A stretch of 64,000 bases of DNA from Halorubellus litoreus (GTDB lineage: Archaea; Halobacteriota; Halobacteria; Halobacteriales; Natrialbaceae). The DNA lies in contig NZ_JAZAQL010000002.1 in assembly GCF_037081675.1 (NCBI RefSeq), positions 558,001 through 622,000 of the forward strand. The letters are read 5' to 3'. Both the position numbers and the translations under genes were made by a program. Shown piece by piece: positions 11,633-20,274 of the stretch. Every line of letters starts with the position of its first letter. The stretch's first letter is position 1. The notes under the pieces are model-generated. The model did not search any database, was not told the origin of the DNA, and was given only the letters and a program-made list of their open reading frames with translations.

Positions 11633-11716
11633 GCGAGGGTAGCCAAGCTAGGAAACGGCGGCGGACTCAAGATCCGCTCCTGTAGAGGTCCAAGGGTTCA
11701 AATCCCTTCCCTCGCA
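11633..11716 (+). tRNA. tRNA-Leu (anticodon CAA)
   Basis: The 84-nt cloverleaf has acceptor stem gcgaggg (11633-11639) pairing with ccctcgc (11709-11715) and discriminator A. The anticodon stem-loop is gcgga-ctcaaga-tccgc with anticodon CAA. There is a long class II variable arm, and a T arm aaggg-ttcaaat-ccctt. CCA is not encoded and no intron is seen. It decodes UUG. Confidence 0.95.
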
Positions 11717-11856
11717 TCGCGCTCGCTCCCGCTTGAGGGGCGTGCGAGATGCGGAAGGCGCTCTGGGAGCGTTCTTCCCTCGCAAAACTCTCACTCGAAA
11801 TCGACGAGCGACAGCGCTGTCGTTCCCGGAACCGACGGCCGGCGCCGCCCTCGGTG

Positions 11857-12114
11857 TCAGGCGCGCTCGACGTCGACGGCTTCGCCGACTATCTGCCAGC
11901 CGTCGGCGGTCTCGCGGGCGACGAGGAGGGTGTCGTCGTCGTCGCCGTCGACGATGCGGTACGTGGTGCCGTCGTCGGTCTCGCCTTCGGCTTCGAGTTC
12001 CTCCTGGAAGAACTCGGCGTGACCCATGGCGAGGTCGATGGTGGTGTCGTCCGCGAACGTGAGCGTGACCGGGTCGGGTGCGACGTTGTACAGTCGTTTC
12101 GCGAGCGTGTTCAT
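11857..12114 (-). CDS. Small conserved haloarchaeal protein, unknown
   Basis: The product is 85 acidic residues: a short helical start (MNTLAKRLYNVAPDPV), then alternating beta strands (TLTFADDTTIDLAMG, GTTYRIVDGDDDDTLLVARE, GWQIVGEAVDVE). This looks like a small soluble beta-rich domain. The ATG at 12114 is preferred to a codon 9 residues upstream because the extension is Pro/Ser-rich and lies in the intergenic zone. No motif suggests an activity. It is divergent from the IMPase gene, with a 33-bp repeat array between them. Confidence 0.65.
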   Translation of the reverse strand: MNTLAKRLYNVAPDPVTLTFADDTTIDLAMGHAEFFQEELEAEGETDDGTTYRIVDGDDDDTLLVARETADGWQIVGEAVDVERA

Positions 12115-12151
12115 GGACGATGGTGGCGTGCGCGCCGACAAAGCCGCGTCG

Positions 12152-12280
12152 GTCCGTCGACTCCTGGCGTTCGCAGGCGGGGCGGTCCGTCGACTCTGGG
12201 CGTTCGCAGGCGGGGCGGTCCGTCGACTCTGGGCGTTCGCAGGCGGGGCGGTCCGTCGACTCCTGGCGTTCGCAGGCGGC
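12152..12280. repeat. 33-bp tandem repeat, 4 copies, in the divergent intergenic region
   Basis: Copies start at 12152, 12185, 12218 and 12251; each begins gtccgtcgactc and carries gcgttcgcaggcggggc. The two inner copies differ from the outer ones at the same position (ctctggg against ctcctgg). There are no spacers, so it is not a CRISPR array. Confidence 0.93.
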
Positions 12281-12335
12281 CAGTCCGGCGAGTCCGTTCG
12301 CTCGCGGAGCGATCCGTGCGGGGGGAATCGGAGGG

Positions 12336-12345
12336 CATTTTTGTA
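12336..12345 (+). promoter_or_regulatory. Box A promoter element of the IMPase gene
   Basis: The element catttttgta is centred about 26 nt before the ATG at 12366, the only AT-rich stretch in the gap. It implies a leaderless transcript and supports that start. Confidence 0.6.
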
Positions 12346-12365
12346 CGGCTCTCGCCAGTGGAGGC

Positions 12366-13187
12366 ATGACCGAGGACGCTCGCGTTCGTGCGGACGTCGC
12401 GCTGGCTGCGGCCCGTGCAGGGGCGGCCGTCGCGGAGTCGCGCTTCCGGACGGGTATCGACGTGGAGACGAAGGACGGGAAGACGGACGTGGTGACGCAG
12501 GCGGACCGCGACGCGCAGACGGCGGTCGTGGACGCGATCCGCGACGAGTTCGACGCGGACGCCATCGTCGGCGAGGAGGACGACGAACTGAAGTCGGTGC
12601 CGGAGGAGGGGCCGGCGTGGGTCGTCGACCCGATCGACGGGACGAACAACTACGTCTCCGGGATGCGGTTCTGGGCGACGAGCGTCGCGGCGGTCGTCGA
12701 CGGCGAGCCGGTGGCGGCGGCGACGGTCGCGCCCGCGCTCGGCGACACGTACGTCGTCGGCCCCGAGGGTGCGCGACGGAACGGCGACGCGATCGCGGTG
12801 AGCGAGGAGGCGGACCCGGAGCGACTCGTCGCGGTGCCGACGATCTGGTGGGACTTCGACCGTCGGGACGAGTACGCCGCCGCGTGTACGGCCGCCGTCG
12901 AGCGGTTCGGTGACGTCCGCCGGTTCGGGTGCGCGCAGCTCGCGCTCGCGAGCGTCGCCGAGGGCGCCGTCGGCGGCACGTACACGAACGTCGCGGCGAA
13001 CCCGTGGGATACCATCGCCGGCGTGCAGCTCGTCCGCGAAGCTGGCGGGCGCGTCACGGACGTCTACGGGGACCGCTGGCGGCACGATTCCCGGGGTCTG
13101 GTGGCGTCGAACGGCGCGGTCCACGAGGACGTGCTGGCTGCCGCACAGGCCGCCGAGGCCGTTCGCAGCGACGAGGACGCTGCCTGA
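12366..13187 (+). CDS. Inositol monophosphatase family phosphatase
   Basis: The protein is 273 residues with the Mg-dependent, Li-sensitive phosphatase fold. Metal ligands are visible as GEED at 69-72 and DPIDGTNN at 88-95, and a second metal-site motif NPWDTIAG near residue 217. Archaeal members act as dual inositol-1-phosphatase/fructose-1,6-bisphosphatase enzymes, so either inositol-type solute and lipid metabolism or gluconeogenesis is possible. Length is normal for the family. The gene stands alone between a repeat array and an Lrp regulator 102 nt downstream on the same strand. Confidence 0.88.
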   Translation: MTEDARVRADVALAAARAGAAVAESRFRTGIDVETKDGKTDVVTQADRDAQTAVVDAIRDEFDADAIVGEEDDELKSVPEEGPAWVVDPIDGTNNYVSGMRFWATSVAAVVDGEPVAAATVAPALGDTYVVGPEGARRNGDAIAVSEEADPERLVAVPTIWWDFDRRDEYAAACTAAVERFGDVRRFGCAQLALASVAEGAVGGTYTNVAANPWDTIAGVQLVREAGGRVTDVYGDRWRHDSRGLVASNGAVHEDVLAAAQAAEAVRSDEDAA

Positions 13188-13289
13188 CCACCCGAGCACA
13201 GCCGCTCCGTCGATTCGTCGGCGGACGCGATTCGGAGCCGTCGAATCCCCGTCAATCACTTGTATCCGGGCGACGAACCGTCGATACTC

Positions 13290-13739
13290 ATGGACCTCGA
13301 CGACACTGACCGGGAGATCCTCCGCATCCTCCAGGAGGACGCACGCACACCGTTCTCGGAGGTCGCGAGACGCATCGACATGTCGAGCGCGACCGTTCAC
13401 GACCGCGTCAACCGCATGCAGGAGGCGGGCGTCATCGAAGGGTATCACGCGAAGGTCGACCCGCGAGAGGTCGGGTTCGGTATCTCCGCTATCGTCGGCC
13501 TCCGCGTCGAGCAAGGCCGAGAGAAGGACACGCTCGACCGACTGAGCGCGGTCGAGGGCGTCCAGGAGATTCACCTGACGACCGGCGAGTGGGACGTGAT
13601 GGCTCGCGTGTACGCCGAGGACGCGGACGCGCTCCGGGAACTGATGTTCGAGGAGGTCGCGCAGATGGACGGGTTCGCGCGCTCGCAGACGATGGTCGTC
13701 CTCGGTACCGAGCACGAGACCGAGGAACTGCCCGTGTAG
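13290..13739 (+). CDS. Lrp/AsnC family transcriptional regulator
   Basis: The product is 149 residues. The N-terminal winged helix-turn-helix begins LDDTDREILRILQEDARTPF and its recognition helix is MSSATVHDRVNRMQEAGVI (residues 31-50). The C-terminal RAM ligand-binding domain follows, with VEGVQEIHLTTGEWDVMARVY. The domain order and length are those of haloarchaeal LrpA-type regulators, which oligomerise and respond to amino acids or related metabolites. The ATG at 13290 is 10 codons inside a longer frame and gives the canonical acidic start. Its targets cannot be read here. Confidence 0.9.
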   Translation: MDLDDTDREILRILQEDARTPFSEVARRIDMSSATVHDRVNRMQEAGVIEGYHAKVDPREVGFGISAIVGLRVEQGREKDTLDRLSAVEGVQEIHLTTGEWDVMARVYAEDADALRELMFEEVAQMDGFARSQTMVVLGTEHETEELPV

Positions 13740-13812
13740 GCTACCTCCGGTCTGACGGGGACGACGGGAAAGACCGGAAGGGTAAAACGCGGGCCGTCCG
13801 CTGGTATCCAAC

Positions 13813-15126
13813 ATGACGAGTGACGACCCCGGACACGGGGGCGACGAGTCGGGCGCGGACGACCGGTCCCGCGACGACGCGACCGTGGACGACGGGGTGA
13901 GCGTCGACGAACTCGAGCACGAGCAGGCGACCGAGTTCGATGCGGACGCCGACCCCGACCCCGCCGAGAGCGGCCTCCTCGACCGACTTGGGGTGTCGTT
14001 GTTCCAGGCGTGGCTGGCGGCGGTCGCCGGCATGTTCGTCGTGTTCGGCCTCGGATCGATCGCGTTCACGCGAACGGTCTACGCGAACTTCGTCTGGCAT
14101 TACTTCTGGGGGCCGGTGTACGCTGACGCGCAGGGCTGGCGGTACGTCGCGTGGGCGGACGGCGAGCAAGTGCAGGTGTCGAGCGCGGACGTCGCGGCGA
14201 ACATGGGGCCGGTCGCGGAACCCGGGTACACGGTGTACTCGGAGGTCGGGTACGCGGTCATCCTCCTCGTGATGCTCGTCGGCGTGGCCTTGCTCCTGCG
14301 GCGTCTGGAGCTGACGCGCTACCGGGCGTTGTTCTACGCGCTGTTCCCGTTCGTTCCGCTCGGTGGTGCGCTCCGCGTGCTCGAGGATGCGAACAACGTG
14401 CTGCCGGCGGAGGCGAGCGCGTTCGCGCTCGATTACCCGCTGAACACGCTGTTCATCAGTCCGATCATCTACTTCACGATGTTCTTCCTGACGCTCGCGA
14501 CGCTCCTGCTCGCACTCTGGATCCACCGGCAGGGGTACACGAGCACGTTCGAGTACCCGCTCGCGGCGATGGGGACGACGCTGCTCGTGCTCACGGTCGG
14601 CGCGGTCGCCGCGCTGGCGTTCACGACGGACCTGACTTCGCCGCCGCGTCTCCGGTTCTATCCGATAATCACCGCGTTGACGCTCCTGTTCGCGACGCTC
14701 TCGACCGCGGGCGTCTGGGGGCTCATCCGTACGTTCGCGCCGCAGATCAACGAGGGCACGGGCTACATGGGCGCGGTCATCATCTGGGGGCAGGCGGTCG
14801 ACGGCGTGTCGAACGTCATCGGCCTGGACTGGTACGACGAGCTCGTGCCGGTCGCGACCGCTGACCTCCAACCGAAGCATCCCGTGAACAAGTTCGTGCA
14901 GGACTTCACGGGGCAGGTCCTTCCGGAGTCGATAACGGCGATAACGGGCGACGCGTGGACGTTCCTCCTCGTGAAGCTCGTCGCTGCCGTGTTCGTCGTG
15001 TGGGTGTTCGACGACCAGATATTCGAGGAGAGCCCGCGGTTCACGTTCATGCTCCTGCTCGCCATCCTCGCGGTCGGCCTCGGCCCGGGGACGCGGGACA
15101 TGCTCCGCGCAACGTTCCTGGTTTGA
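13813..15126 (+). CDS. DUF63 family membrane protein
   Basis: The protein is 437 residues. An acidic cytoplasmic N-terminus (about 60 residues) precedes at least eight transmembrane helices. The family pattern is clear: NFVWHYFWGPVYADAQG after the first helix, EPGYTVYSEVGYAVILL at the second, then YRALFYALFPFVPLGGALR, GQAVDGVSNVIGLDW and the closing GLGPGTRDMLRATF. DUF63 has no established function. It follows the Lrp gene by 73 nt. The stop codon lies within the first unit of a duplicated hairpin element. Confidence 0.88.
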   Translation: MTSDDPGHGGDESGADDRSRDDATVDDGVSVDELEHEQATEFDADADPDPAESGLLDRLGVSLFQAWLAAVAGMFVVFGLGSIAFTRTVYANFVWHYFWGPVYADAQGWRYVAWADGEQVQVSSADVAANMGPVAEPGYTVYSEVGYAVILLVMLVGVALLLRRLELTRYRALFYALFPFVPLGGALRVLEDANNVLPAEASAFALDYPLNTLFISPIIYFTMFFLTLATLLLALWIHRQGYTSTFEYPLAAMGTTLLVLTVGAVAALAFTTDLTSPPRLRFYPIITALTLLFATLSTAGVWGLIRTFAPQINEGTGYMGAVIIWGQAVDGVSNVIGLDWYDELVPVATADLQPKHPVNKFVQDFTGQVLPESITAITGDAWTFLLVKLVAAVFVVWVFDDQIFEESPRFTFMLLLAILAVGLGPGTRDMLRATFLV

Positions 15127-15248
15127 ACTGGCCGCACGAGCATCCGGCGACCGCGAGGTCGCCGGTTCGGCGGTGCTGGTGGGGTACTGGCTGTTTGAGT
15201 AACTGACCGCAGGAGCATCCGGCGACCGCCAGGTCGCCGGTTCGGCGG
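15121..15248. repeat. Duplicated about 72-bp element carrying two perfect hairpins
   Basis: Two related copies begin at 15121 and 15193. Each contains a 9-bp perfect stem ccggcgacc/ggtcgccgg with a 4-nt loop, at 15144-15165 and 15219-15240. They follow the DUF63 stop directly, so a role in 3'-end formation is possible although no T-run follows. Confidence 0.85.
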
Positions 15249-15281
15249 TTTCGAGGTTGTTGGTTCTGGCGGGTCTGTGGG

Positions 15282-15464
15282 TCAGCTGGCTTCGTTCCCG
15301 ATGACTTCGAGTGCTTCGGCGGGGTAGTATCGGCTGCCGCAGTGCTCGCAGGTGGCGACGGGGACGGGGCCTGGGGCGTCGACGCCGAGGTCGTCGGGGG
15401 CGACGGTGTCGCGTGCGAGCGGGCCGTCGCAGGTGGCGCAGGGGAGGTCGTATTCGGTCGTCAT
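15282..15464 (-). CDS. Small zinc-ribbon protein
   Basis: The product is 60 residues with two CxxC knuckles, CATC near residue 9 and CEHC near residue 39, separated by an acidic Pro-rich loop. This is the layout of the small zinc-finger proteins common in haloarchaea. The tail YYPAEALEVIGNEAS is short and helical. Role unknown; zinc binding is inferred from the cysteines. It is downstream of the YcaO gene on the same strand but 170 nt away, with AT-rich elements (gcttaaatct, ggtaatagttag) between them, so it probably has its own promoter. Confidence 0.7.
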   Translation of the reverse strand: MTTEYDLPCATCDGPLARDTVAPDDLGVDAPGPVPVATCEHCGSRYYPAEALEVIGNEAS

Positions 15465-15634
15465 GCTCGTACCTCTGTCTGTGGGTGGGCTTCCATCCGA
15501 GAGAACACCGTGGTAATAGTTAGCGAGCCCCTGGGCTTAAATCTAGCCCTGGCTAGACGAGTCTGACGTGCGGCAGCGGGCAGCGACGAGTGGGCCGATG
15601 GCTGCGAGCCGGTCTGAGGACGGCGGCGAGTCCC

Positions 15635-17368
15635 TCAGGGATAGGGGTGGTGGCGTCGGTCGAGGCGGGGTTCGAACCCGAGCGCCTCGGGGACCGAGTG
15701 CGCGCGCTCGCCGAACACCGGGTCGTCGGTGAACAGCGGTTGCGCGCCGGGGACGACGACGCGCACGGCCTCGAACCCGAGCGCGTCGACGTCCCGCGTC
15801 GTCAGGCGCGCCGCGTACGGCGTCAGGTCCGCGTCCGTGACGGCGTCGACGAGCGCGTCCACGCGGTCGGTACCCGTCGGTGCGTCGTTCGGGCCGACGC
15901 TCGACGCGGGAACGGGGCCGTCGGCGTCGAGGAACGCCGTGGCGGCGCGCGGGAAGTCCGCGAACGCGCCGATGGCGCCGTCCTCCGCGCTCGCCTGCGA
16001 ACGCCCCATCGACCGGAGCTCCATCCAGTTCTGGAGCGCCTCCGCGAGCGCGTCGGTCGCCGCCTCCTCCGGGTCGAGTGCGGCGTCGGACCCCACTGCA
16101 AATCGTGGCCAGTCGCCGTCCTCGCGATGCATCGCGACCGCGACCACGGGCACGTCGACGTCCTGCGTGACGAGCAGCGCCGTCACCGAGAGGTCCTCGC
16201 TGCGCGCGCGCTTCTCCAGGGTCCGATACTCTTCGGCGTCCACGCGCAACTCGAGCGGCGTGAACGACGAGTACCACGCGAGCATCGTCGCGTCCCGCTC
16301 GACGACCTCCGACAACCCGGACGCGAGCGCGTCCGCGCCCGACGACCCGAGCCCGAGCCCGGTCGTGATCGGGTCCACGTACCGTCGTTCCGGCGGCGGG
16401 AACTGCACGAGCTCCGCCGCGAGGTACGTCTCCTCGCCCGAGGCGAGGTCGACGCCCGGCACCCACCGGATGGGCTCCTCTGGGTCGACCGCGGGCGCGT
16501 CCGCGCCGCGCACCACCGCCTCGGCGGTCACGCCTCCCTCGACGACTCCCGGTGGCGCGGTCTCGAAGTCGCTCGCGTCGTAGACGCCGGCGCAGTACCG
16601 CTCCAGGCCCTCGCCGAGCGCCTTCATGAACGCCGCGTTCCAGTCCGCGTCCACGCCCGCGCTCTGCGGGGCGGCGCGTCCGGCGGCGAACGCGGTCGTG
16701 TCGCAGGTCCGCGCGAGGTAGTACGGGGCCGGATACGACTCGGCCTCGCCGACCTCCGCGACGAGGCCGACGCGGTCGTCAAGGCCGCGTTCCGCCGCGG
16801 CGAGCGCCTCGTCGAGGGTCACGTCGCGGTGAGCGGAGCGCACCCGTCGGTCGCGGGCGTCGTCGTCGCAGCCACACCCCGGAACGGGAAGGAACTCGCG
16901 CTCGCCGCCGGGAACTTCGCGGACGCCACCGACGAACGTCGACCCCTCGCCGGCCGCGAGCGCAGCGGCCTCGTTCCCCGCGAGCGCACCCGCGAGACGC
17001 TCCCTGCGAGCAGCAAGACCCGACTCGTCGACCGACCCTTCGTCCGACGCTCGGTTCGACGCGACCCGCGACCCCAGACACTCGAAGCATCCCGTCTCGG
17101 GCCCGAACCCAGAGATCGCGGCGTCGACGTCAGTGAGCGCGTGCCCGCCGAGGCCACCGCGCTCGACCGCGAGCCACGTCGACCCGCCGGCGAGCGCCGC
17201 GTCGTTCGCCGTCCCGAACGCGCTCGCGGCGACGTCCGCGACCACCACCCCGAGGTCCGCGTCCCCGACGTCGCCCGGATCGCCGTGCTCGACGTCGCAC
17301 TCGACGTCCGCGAGCGCCGCCGCGACCGCCTCCACCGCCGGGCCTTCCCCCGCGAGAACTACGTGCAT
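15635..17368 (-). CDS. YcaO-family protein with fused N-terminal E1-like (ocin-ThiF) domain
   Basis: The product is 577 residues. Residues 1-180 look like the E1-like partner domain of azoline-forming cyclodehydratases, with paired cysteines at 94/97 (CFEC) and 165/167 (CGC) that would bind zinc. Residues 205-577 form the YcaO domain, with ATP-site motifs ALGEGLERYCAG, SGLSEVVERDATMLAWYS and ALAEALQNWMELRS, and a proline-containing C-terminus HHPYP. YcaO enzymes use ATP to activate backbone amides, giving azolines or thioamides. No precursor peptide was found nearby. The gene is 87 nt downstream of the aminotransferase on the same strand, so they may share a transcript. Substrate unknown. Confidence 0.85.
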   Translation of the reverse strand: MHVVLAGEGPAVEAVAAALADVECDVEHGDPGDVGDADLGVVVADVAASAFGTANDAALAGGSTWLAVERGGLGGHALTDVDAAISGFGPETGCFECLGSRVASNRASDEGSVDESGLAARRERLAGALAGNEAAALAAGEGSTFVGGVREVPGGEREFLPVPGCGCDDDARDRRVRSAHRDVTLDEALAAAERGLDDRVGLVAEVGEAESYPAPYYLARTCDTTAFAAGRAAPQSAGVDADWNAAFMKALGEGLERYCAGVYDASDFETAPPGVVEGGVTAEAVVRGADAPAVDPEEPIRWVPGVDLASGEETYLAAELVQFPPPERRYVDPITTGLGLGSSGADALASGLSEVVERDATMLAWYSSFTPLELRVDAEEYRTLEKRARSEDLSVTALLVTQDVDVPVVAVAMHREDGDWPRFAVGSDAALDPEEAATDALAEALQNWMELRSMGRSQASAEDGAIGAFADFPRAATAFLDADGPVPASSVGPNDAPTGTDRVDALVDAVTDADLTPYAARLTTRDVDALGFEAVRVVVPGAQPLFTDDPVFGERAHSVPEALGFEPRLDRRHHPYP

Positions 17369-17455
17369 GGCTACGACGTCACGCGAGGACGGGAAAAAGC
17401 CGACGAGTCGACGCGCGAACCAGCCCGAACCGCGCGCGGGGACGGACCGTCGTCG

Positions 17456-18832
17456 TCAGGAGGCGTTACTCGAGTCCGTGGTCGCGAGCGGCGCGTCGCG
17501 GCCGGCGGCGTCCACGGCGTCGAGGAAGATGTCCGCACCGAGTTCGATCTCGCGTTCGGTGACGTCGAGCGGCGGGAGCAGGCGGAGGCTCTTGTACCCG
17601 CAGCCGAGCGTGAGGAGGCCGCGACCGAGCGCTTGCTTGACGACCTCCTCGCGGCGGTCCTTGGAGTCGAACTCGACCGCGAACATGAGTGCACGACCGC
17701 GGACGTCCGTGATGCAGTCGGGGTCCGCGTCGTGGATTATCTCGCGGAGCTGGCGGCCGCGCTCGCGAGCGTTCTCGAGCAGGTCGTACTCGTGGATGGC
17801 GTCGAGCGTCGCGACGCCCTGTGCGGCGGAGATGATGTCGCCCGCGCCCCACGTCGAGGAGAGCCGGCCTTTCTCCTCGGGGAAGATCTCCGAGCGCGAG
17901 ACGGTCGCGCCGACGCGCAGGCCCTTCGCGCTCGTGACGACGTCCGGCTCCAGGTCGACGTGGTCGATACCCCACATCTCGCCGGTGCGACCGAGTCCCG
18001 CCTGAATCTCGTCGCTGATGACGCGGATGCCGTGCTCGTGCTTGATCTCCTTGATGTCCGCGATGAACTCCTCGTTCGGGACGCGATAGCCGCCTTCGCC
18101 CTGCACGGGTTCGAGGATGATGTACGCGACCTCGTCGGGGTGGACGTTCCCCTGCGCGTGATGGAGTTTGTCAGCGAGCAGGTTCCCGCCGGGGCCGTTC
18201 GTCTTCCAGCCACACTGGCACTCGCCCTTGCAGGAACAGTACGGGACGCTCATGATGCCCGGTACCTCGGGGTAGCCCTTGCGGTGCACGGTCTTCGAGC
18301 GGTTCAGGCTGAGTGCGCCGAGCGTCCGCCCGTGGAACGCGCCCTCGAAGCAGACGCCGCGATGGGCGTCTCGGTCCTGGTACGAGATCTTGATGGCGTT
18401 CTCGACGGCTTCGGCGCCCGAGTTCGACAGGAACACCGTGTCCATGTCGTAGTGACTGAGCGCGCCCGTGATGCGGTCCATGAGCTGGGTCGGCGTCGCC
18501 AGGTCGGGGTCCTCGGGCGGCCAGCCGGCGCTCGCGTAGAAGTCCTGGCCAGCGATCTTCGAGGGGTCGATGAGGTCCATCCCCTCCAGCTTCTCCATGA
18601 TCTTCGGGTTGTTGTACCCGAGGGGTGCGGCCGCGACGTGACTCGTGAAGTCCATGAGGACGTTCCCGTCGACGTCGACGCAGAACGGCCCCTCCGAGTC
18701 CTCGGTGACGTCCCACACGAAGTCGTAGACGTACGTGCTCGGCGCGGAGAATCCCTGATGGTAGTCAGCCCACCGTTTCGCCTTCTCGCCCGGCATCGAA
18801 TCGACGCTGGGCGTGGCCGTCTCTCGGTCCAT
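17456..18832 (-). CDS. Class III PLP-dependent aminotransferase (4-aminobutyrate/ornithine type)
   Basis: The product is 458 residues of fold-type I. The PLP-binding lysine is K303 in TSAKGL, and the phosphate/pyridine-contacting SDEIQAGLGRTG (D274) precedes it. SNSGAEAVENAIK at 136-148 and AFHGRTLGALSL at 165-176 are standard. An unusual cluster C-x-C-x3-C-x-C at residues 199-207 (CSCKGECQC) sits in a loop after the small-domain strand and may hold a metal. Substrate could be GABA, ornithine or acetylornithine; the sequence does not decide. The ATG at 18832 has a box A 27 nt upstream. The YcaO gene follows. Confidence 0.9.
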   Translation of the reverse strand: MDRETATPSVDSMPGEKAKRWADYHQGFSAPSTYVYDFVWDVTEDSEGPFCVDVDGNVLMDFTSHVAAAPLGYNNPKIMEKLEGMDLIDPSKIAGQDFYASAGWPPEDPDLATPTQLMDRITGALSHYDMDTVFLSNSGAEAVENAIKISYQDRDAHRGVCFEGAFHGRTLGALSLNRSKTVHRKGYPEVPGIMSVPYCSCKGECQCGWKTNGPGGNLLADKLHHAQGNVHPDEVAYIILEPVQGEGGYRVPNEEFIADIKEIKHEHGIRVISDEIQAGLGRTGEMWGIDHVDLEPDVVTSAKGLRVGATVSRSEIFPEEKGRLSSTWGAGDIISAAQGVATLDAIHEYDLLENARERGRQLREIIHDADPDCITDVRGRALMFAVEFDSKDRREEVVKQALGRGLLTLGCGYKSLRLLPPLDVTEREIELGADIFLDAVDAAGRDAPLATTDSSNAS

Positions 18833-18855
18833 ACTCCGAGTATGGAAAAGAACGG

Positions 18856-18863
18856 TTTAAAAC
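18856..18863 (-). promoter_or_regulatory. Box A promoter element of the aminotransferase gene
   Basis: Read on the minus strand the element is gttttaaa, centred 27 nt before the ATG at 18832. This suggests a leaderless transcript that could continue into the YcaO gene. Confidence 0.6.
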
Positions 18864-18951
18864 GTCCGTTACGGTTCGCGCGAACCTTGCCGACCATGGT
18901 CACCACGTGGTCGGCGACCGACAGTGCCAGAACCCGCAGCCTCGAGGGCGG

Positions 18952-20250
18952 TCAGACGAGGACGAGGACGGCCGCCAGGCCGGCGGCGACGAGCAGGCCC
19001 GTGGAGTACGTCGCGACCTTCCGTGCGAACTCGCGGTTCGGCCCCACCCACGTGAGCGCGCCCTTCACGACGATGGACGACGCCGTCGAGAGGAGGACGG
19101 CGAGCACCGCGGTCTCCGCGTCGACGGTCCCCGCGCGGAACAGGAGGACCGCGGACGTCGTCGCACCCGCCGAGGAGACGAGGCCGGTGAGGACGGCGGT
19201 GAGGACGAACGCCGTGGACCCGACCTGCTCCTGGGCGATCGCGCCGACGACGAGCACGACGAGGAACACGGCGCCGAATCCGAGGACGTACCGGAGGCTG
19301 AACGGGGACTCCAGGTCCATCTCGACGCTCTCCCCCCAGTCCGCGGTGAGGGCGGCGACGACGAACGACCCGACGACGACGACGAGTAGCGGGATGACGG
19401 CGTCGACGAGCAGGCCGGCGGAGAGCGTGAACACGACGGCGATGACGAGGTTGCGCGTCGCCATCGCGGCGTTCGCGAGGAGGATTGCGGCGACCGCGTA
19501 CGCGGTGGCGTCCGGTTCGTCGCGGACGTGGTCGAGCATCGTGCCGACGACCGCCGTCGAGGACGCCAGGCCGCCGAAGAACCCGGTGACTGCGATGCCG
19601 CGTCCGCCGTAGGTCTGGACGACGGCGTAGTTCACGATGCCGATGCCGGCGACGGTGACGACCATCAACCAGACGACTCGCGGTTCGATGGCGAGGCTCT
19701 CGATGCCGATGGCGGGCAGCGTGAACGTGACGGCATCCGTGGGCAGGAGCGGGTACACGACGAACGCGAGGATGGCGAACTCGGTCGCGGAGCGGACCTC
19801 CTGCCGGGAGAGGCTGTCGGCGAACGCGTGGAGTTCGCGCTTCAGGACGAGCAGGAGCGACGAGATGACGGCGACGGTGACGCCTTCGAGGACGAACCCG
19901 GTCGCGACCATCGCGCCGACGCCGTACGCGACGAGCATCGAGACGGACGTCGTCAGCGACAGCCCGTCGCGCTCCTCGTCGACGAGTCCGCGGACGGCGA
20001 GCAGGACGCCCTGGGCGATGACGAGGACGCCGCCGACGAGGACGAGTGACCCGCCGCCAGCCAGTTCGTCCGCGAGGAGCGTGAACACCGCGCCGAGCAG
20101 GGAGATGAGCGAGAACGTCCGCACGCCCGCGGACTTCTGGGACCATTCGCGTTCCAGGCCGAGGAACAGCCCGAGCGCTGCGGCCAGCGCGAGCTGGACG
20201 ACCGGACTGGAGAGCGGCGCCTCCACGAGCTGCAACGCGAACCCAAGCAC
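18952..20250 (-). CDS. MgtC/SapB-DUF4010 membrane protein
   Basis: The product is 432 residues with about 12 hydrophobic helices. The N-terminal MgtC/SapB-type module shows ALGLFLGLEREWSQKSAGVRTF and the following helices. The C-terminal part is DUF4010, with GFFGGLASSTAVVGTM and VSSAGATTSAVLLFRAG as duplicated glycine-serine turns. Bacterial MgtC is tied to Mg stress, but archaeal DUF4010 fusions are uncharacterised. I chose the GTG at 20250 because a box A (cttaaa read on the minus strand) lies 27 nt upstream; the frame extends further up but would include the promoter. Confidence 0.82.
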   Translation of the reverse strand: MLGFALQLVEAPLSSPVVQLALAAALGLFLGLEREWSQKSAGVRTFSLISLLGAVFTLLADELAGGGSLVLVGGVLVIAQGVLLAVRGLVDEERDGLSLTTSVSMLVAYGVGAMVATGFVLEGVTVAVISSLLLVLKRELHAFADSLSRQEVRSATEFAILAFVVYPLLPTDAVTFTLPAIGIESLAIEPRVVWLMVVTVAGIGIVNYAVVQTYGGRGIAVTGFFGGLASSTAVVGTMLDHVRDEPDATAYAVAAILLANAAMATRNLVIAVVFTLSAGLLVDAVIPLLVVVVGSFVVAALTADWGESVEMDLESPFSLRYVLGFGAVFLVVLVVGAIAQEQVGSTAFVLTAVLTGLVSSAGATTSAVLLFRAGTVDAETAVLAVLLSTASSIVVKGALTWVGPNREFARKVATYSTGLLVAAGLAAVLVLV

Positions 20251-20274
20251 TCTATAGACTATATAGCGAAGCCG

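Noticed and set aside
12152..12280. CRISPR array
   Set aside because: The 33-bp units are directly adjacent with no spacers, and there are no cas genes.
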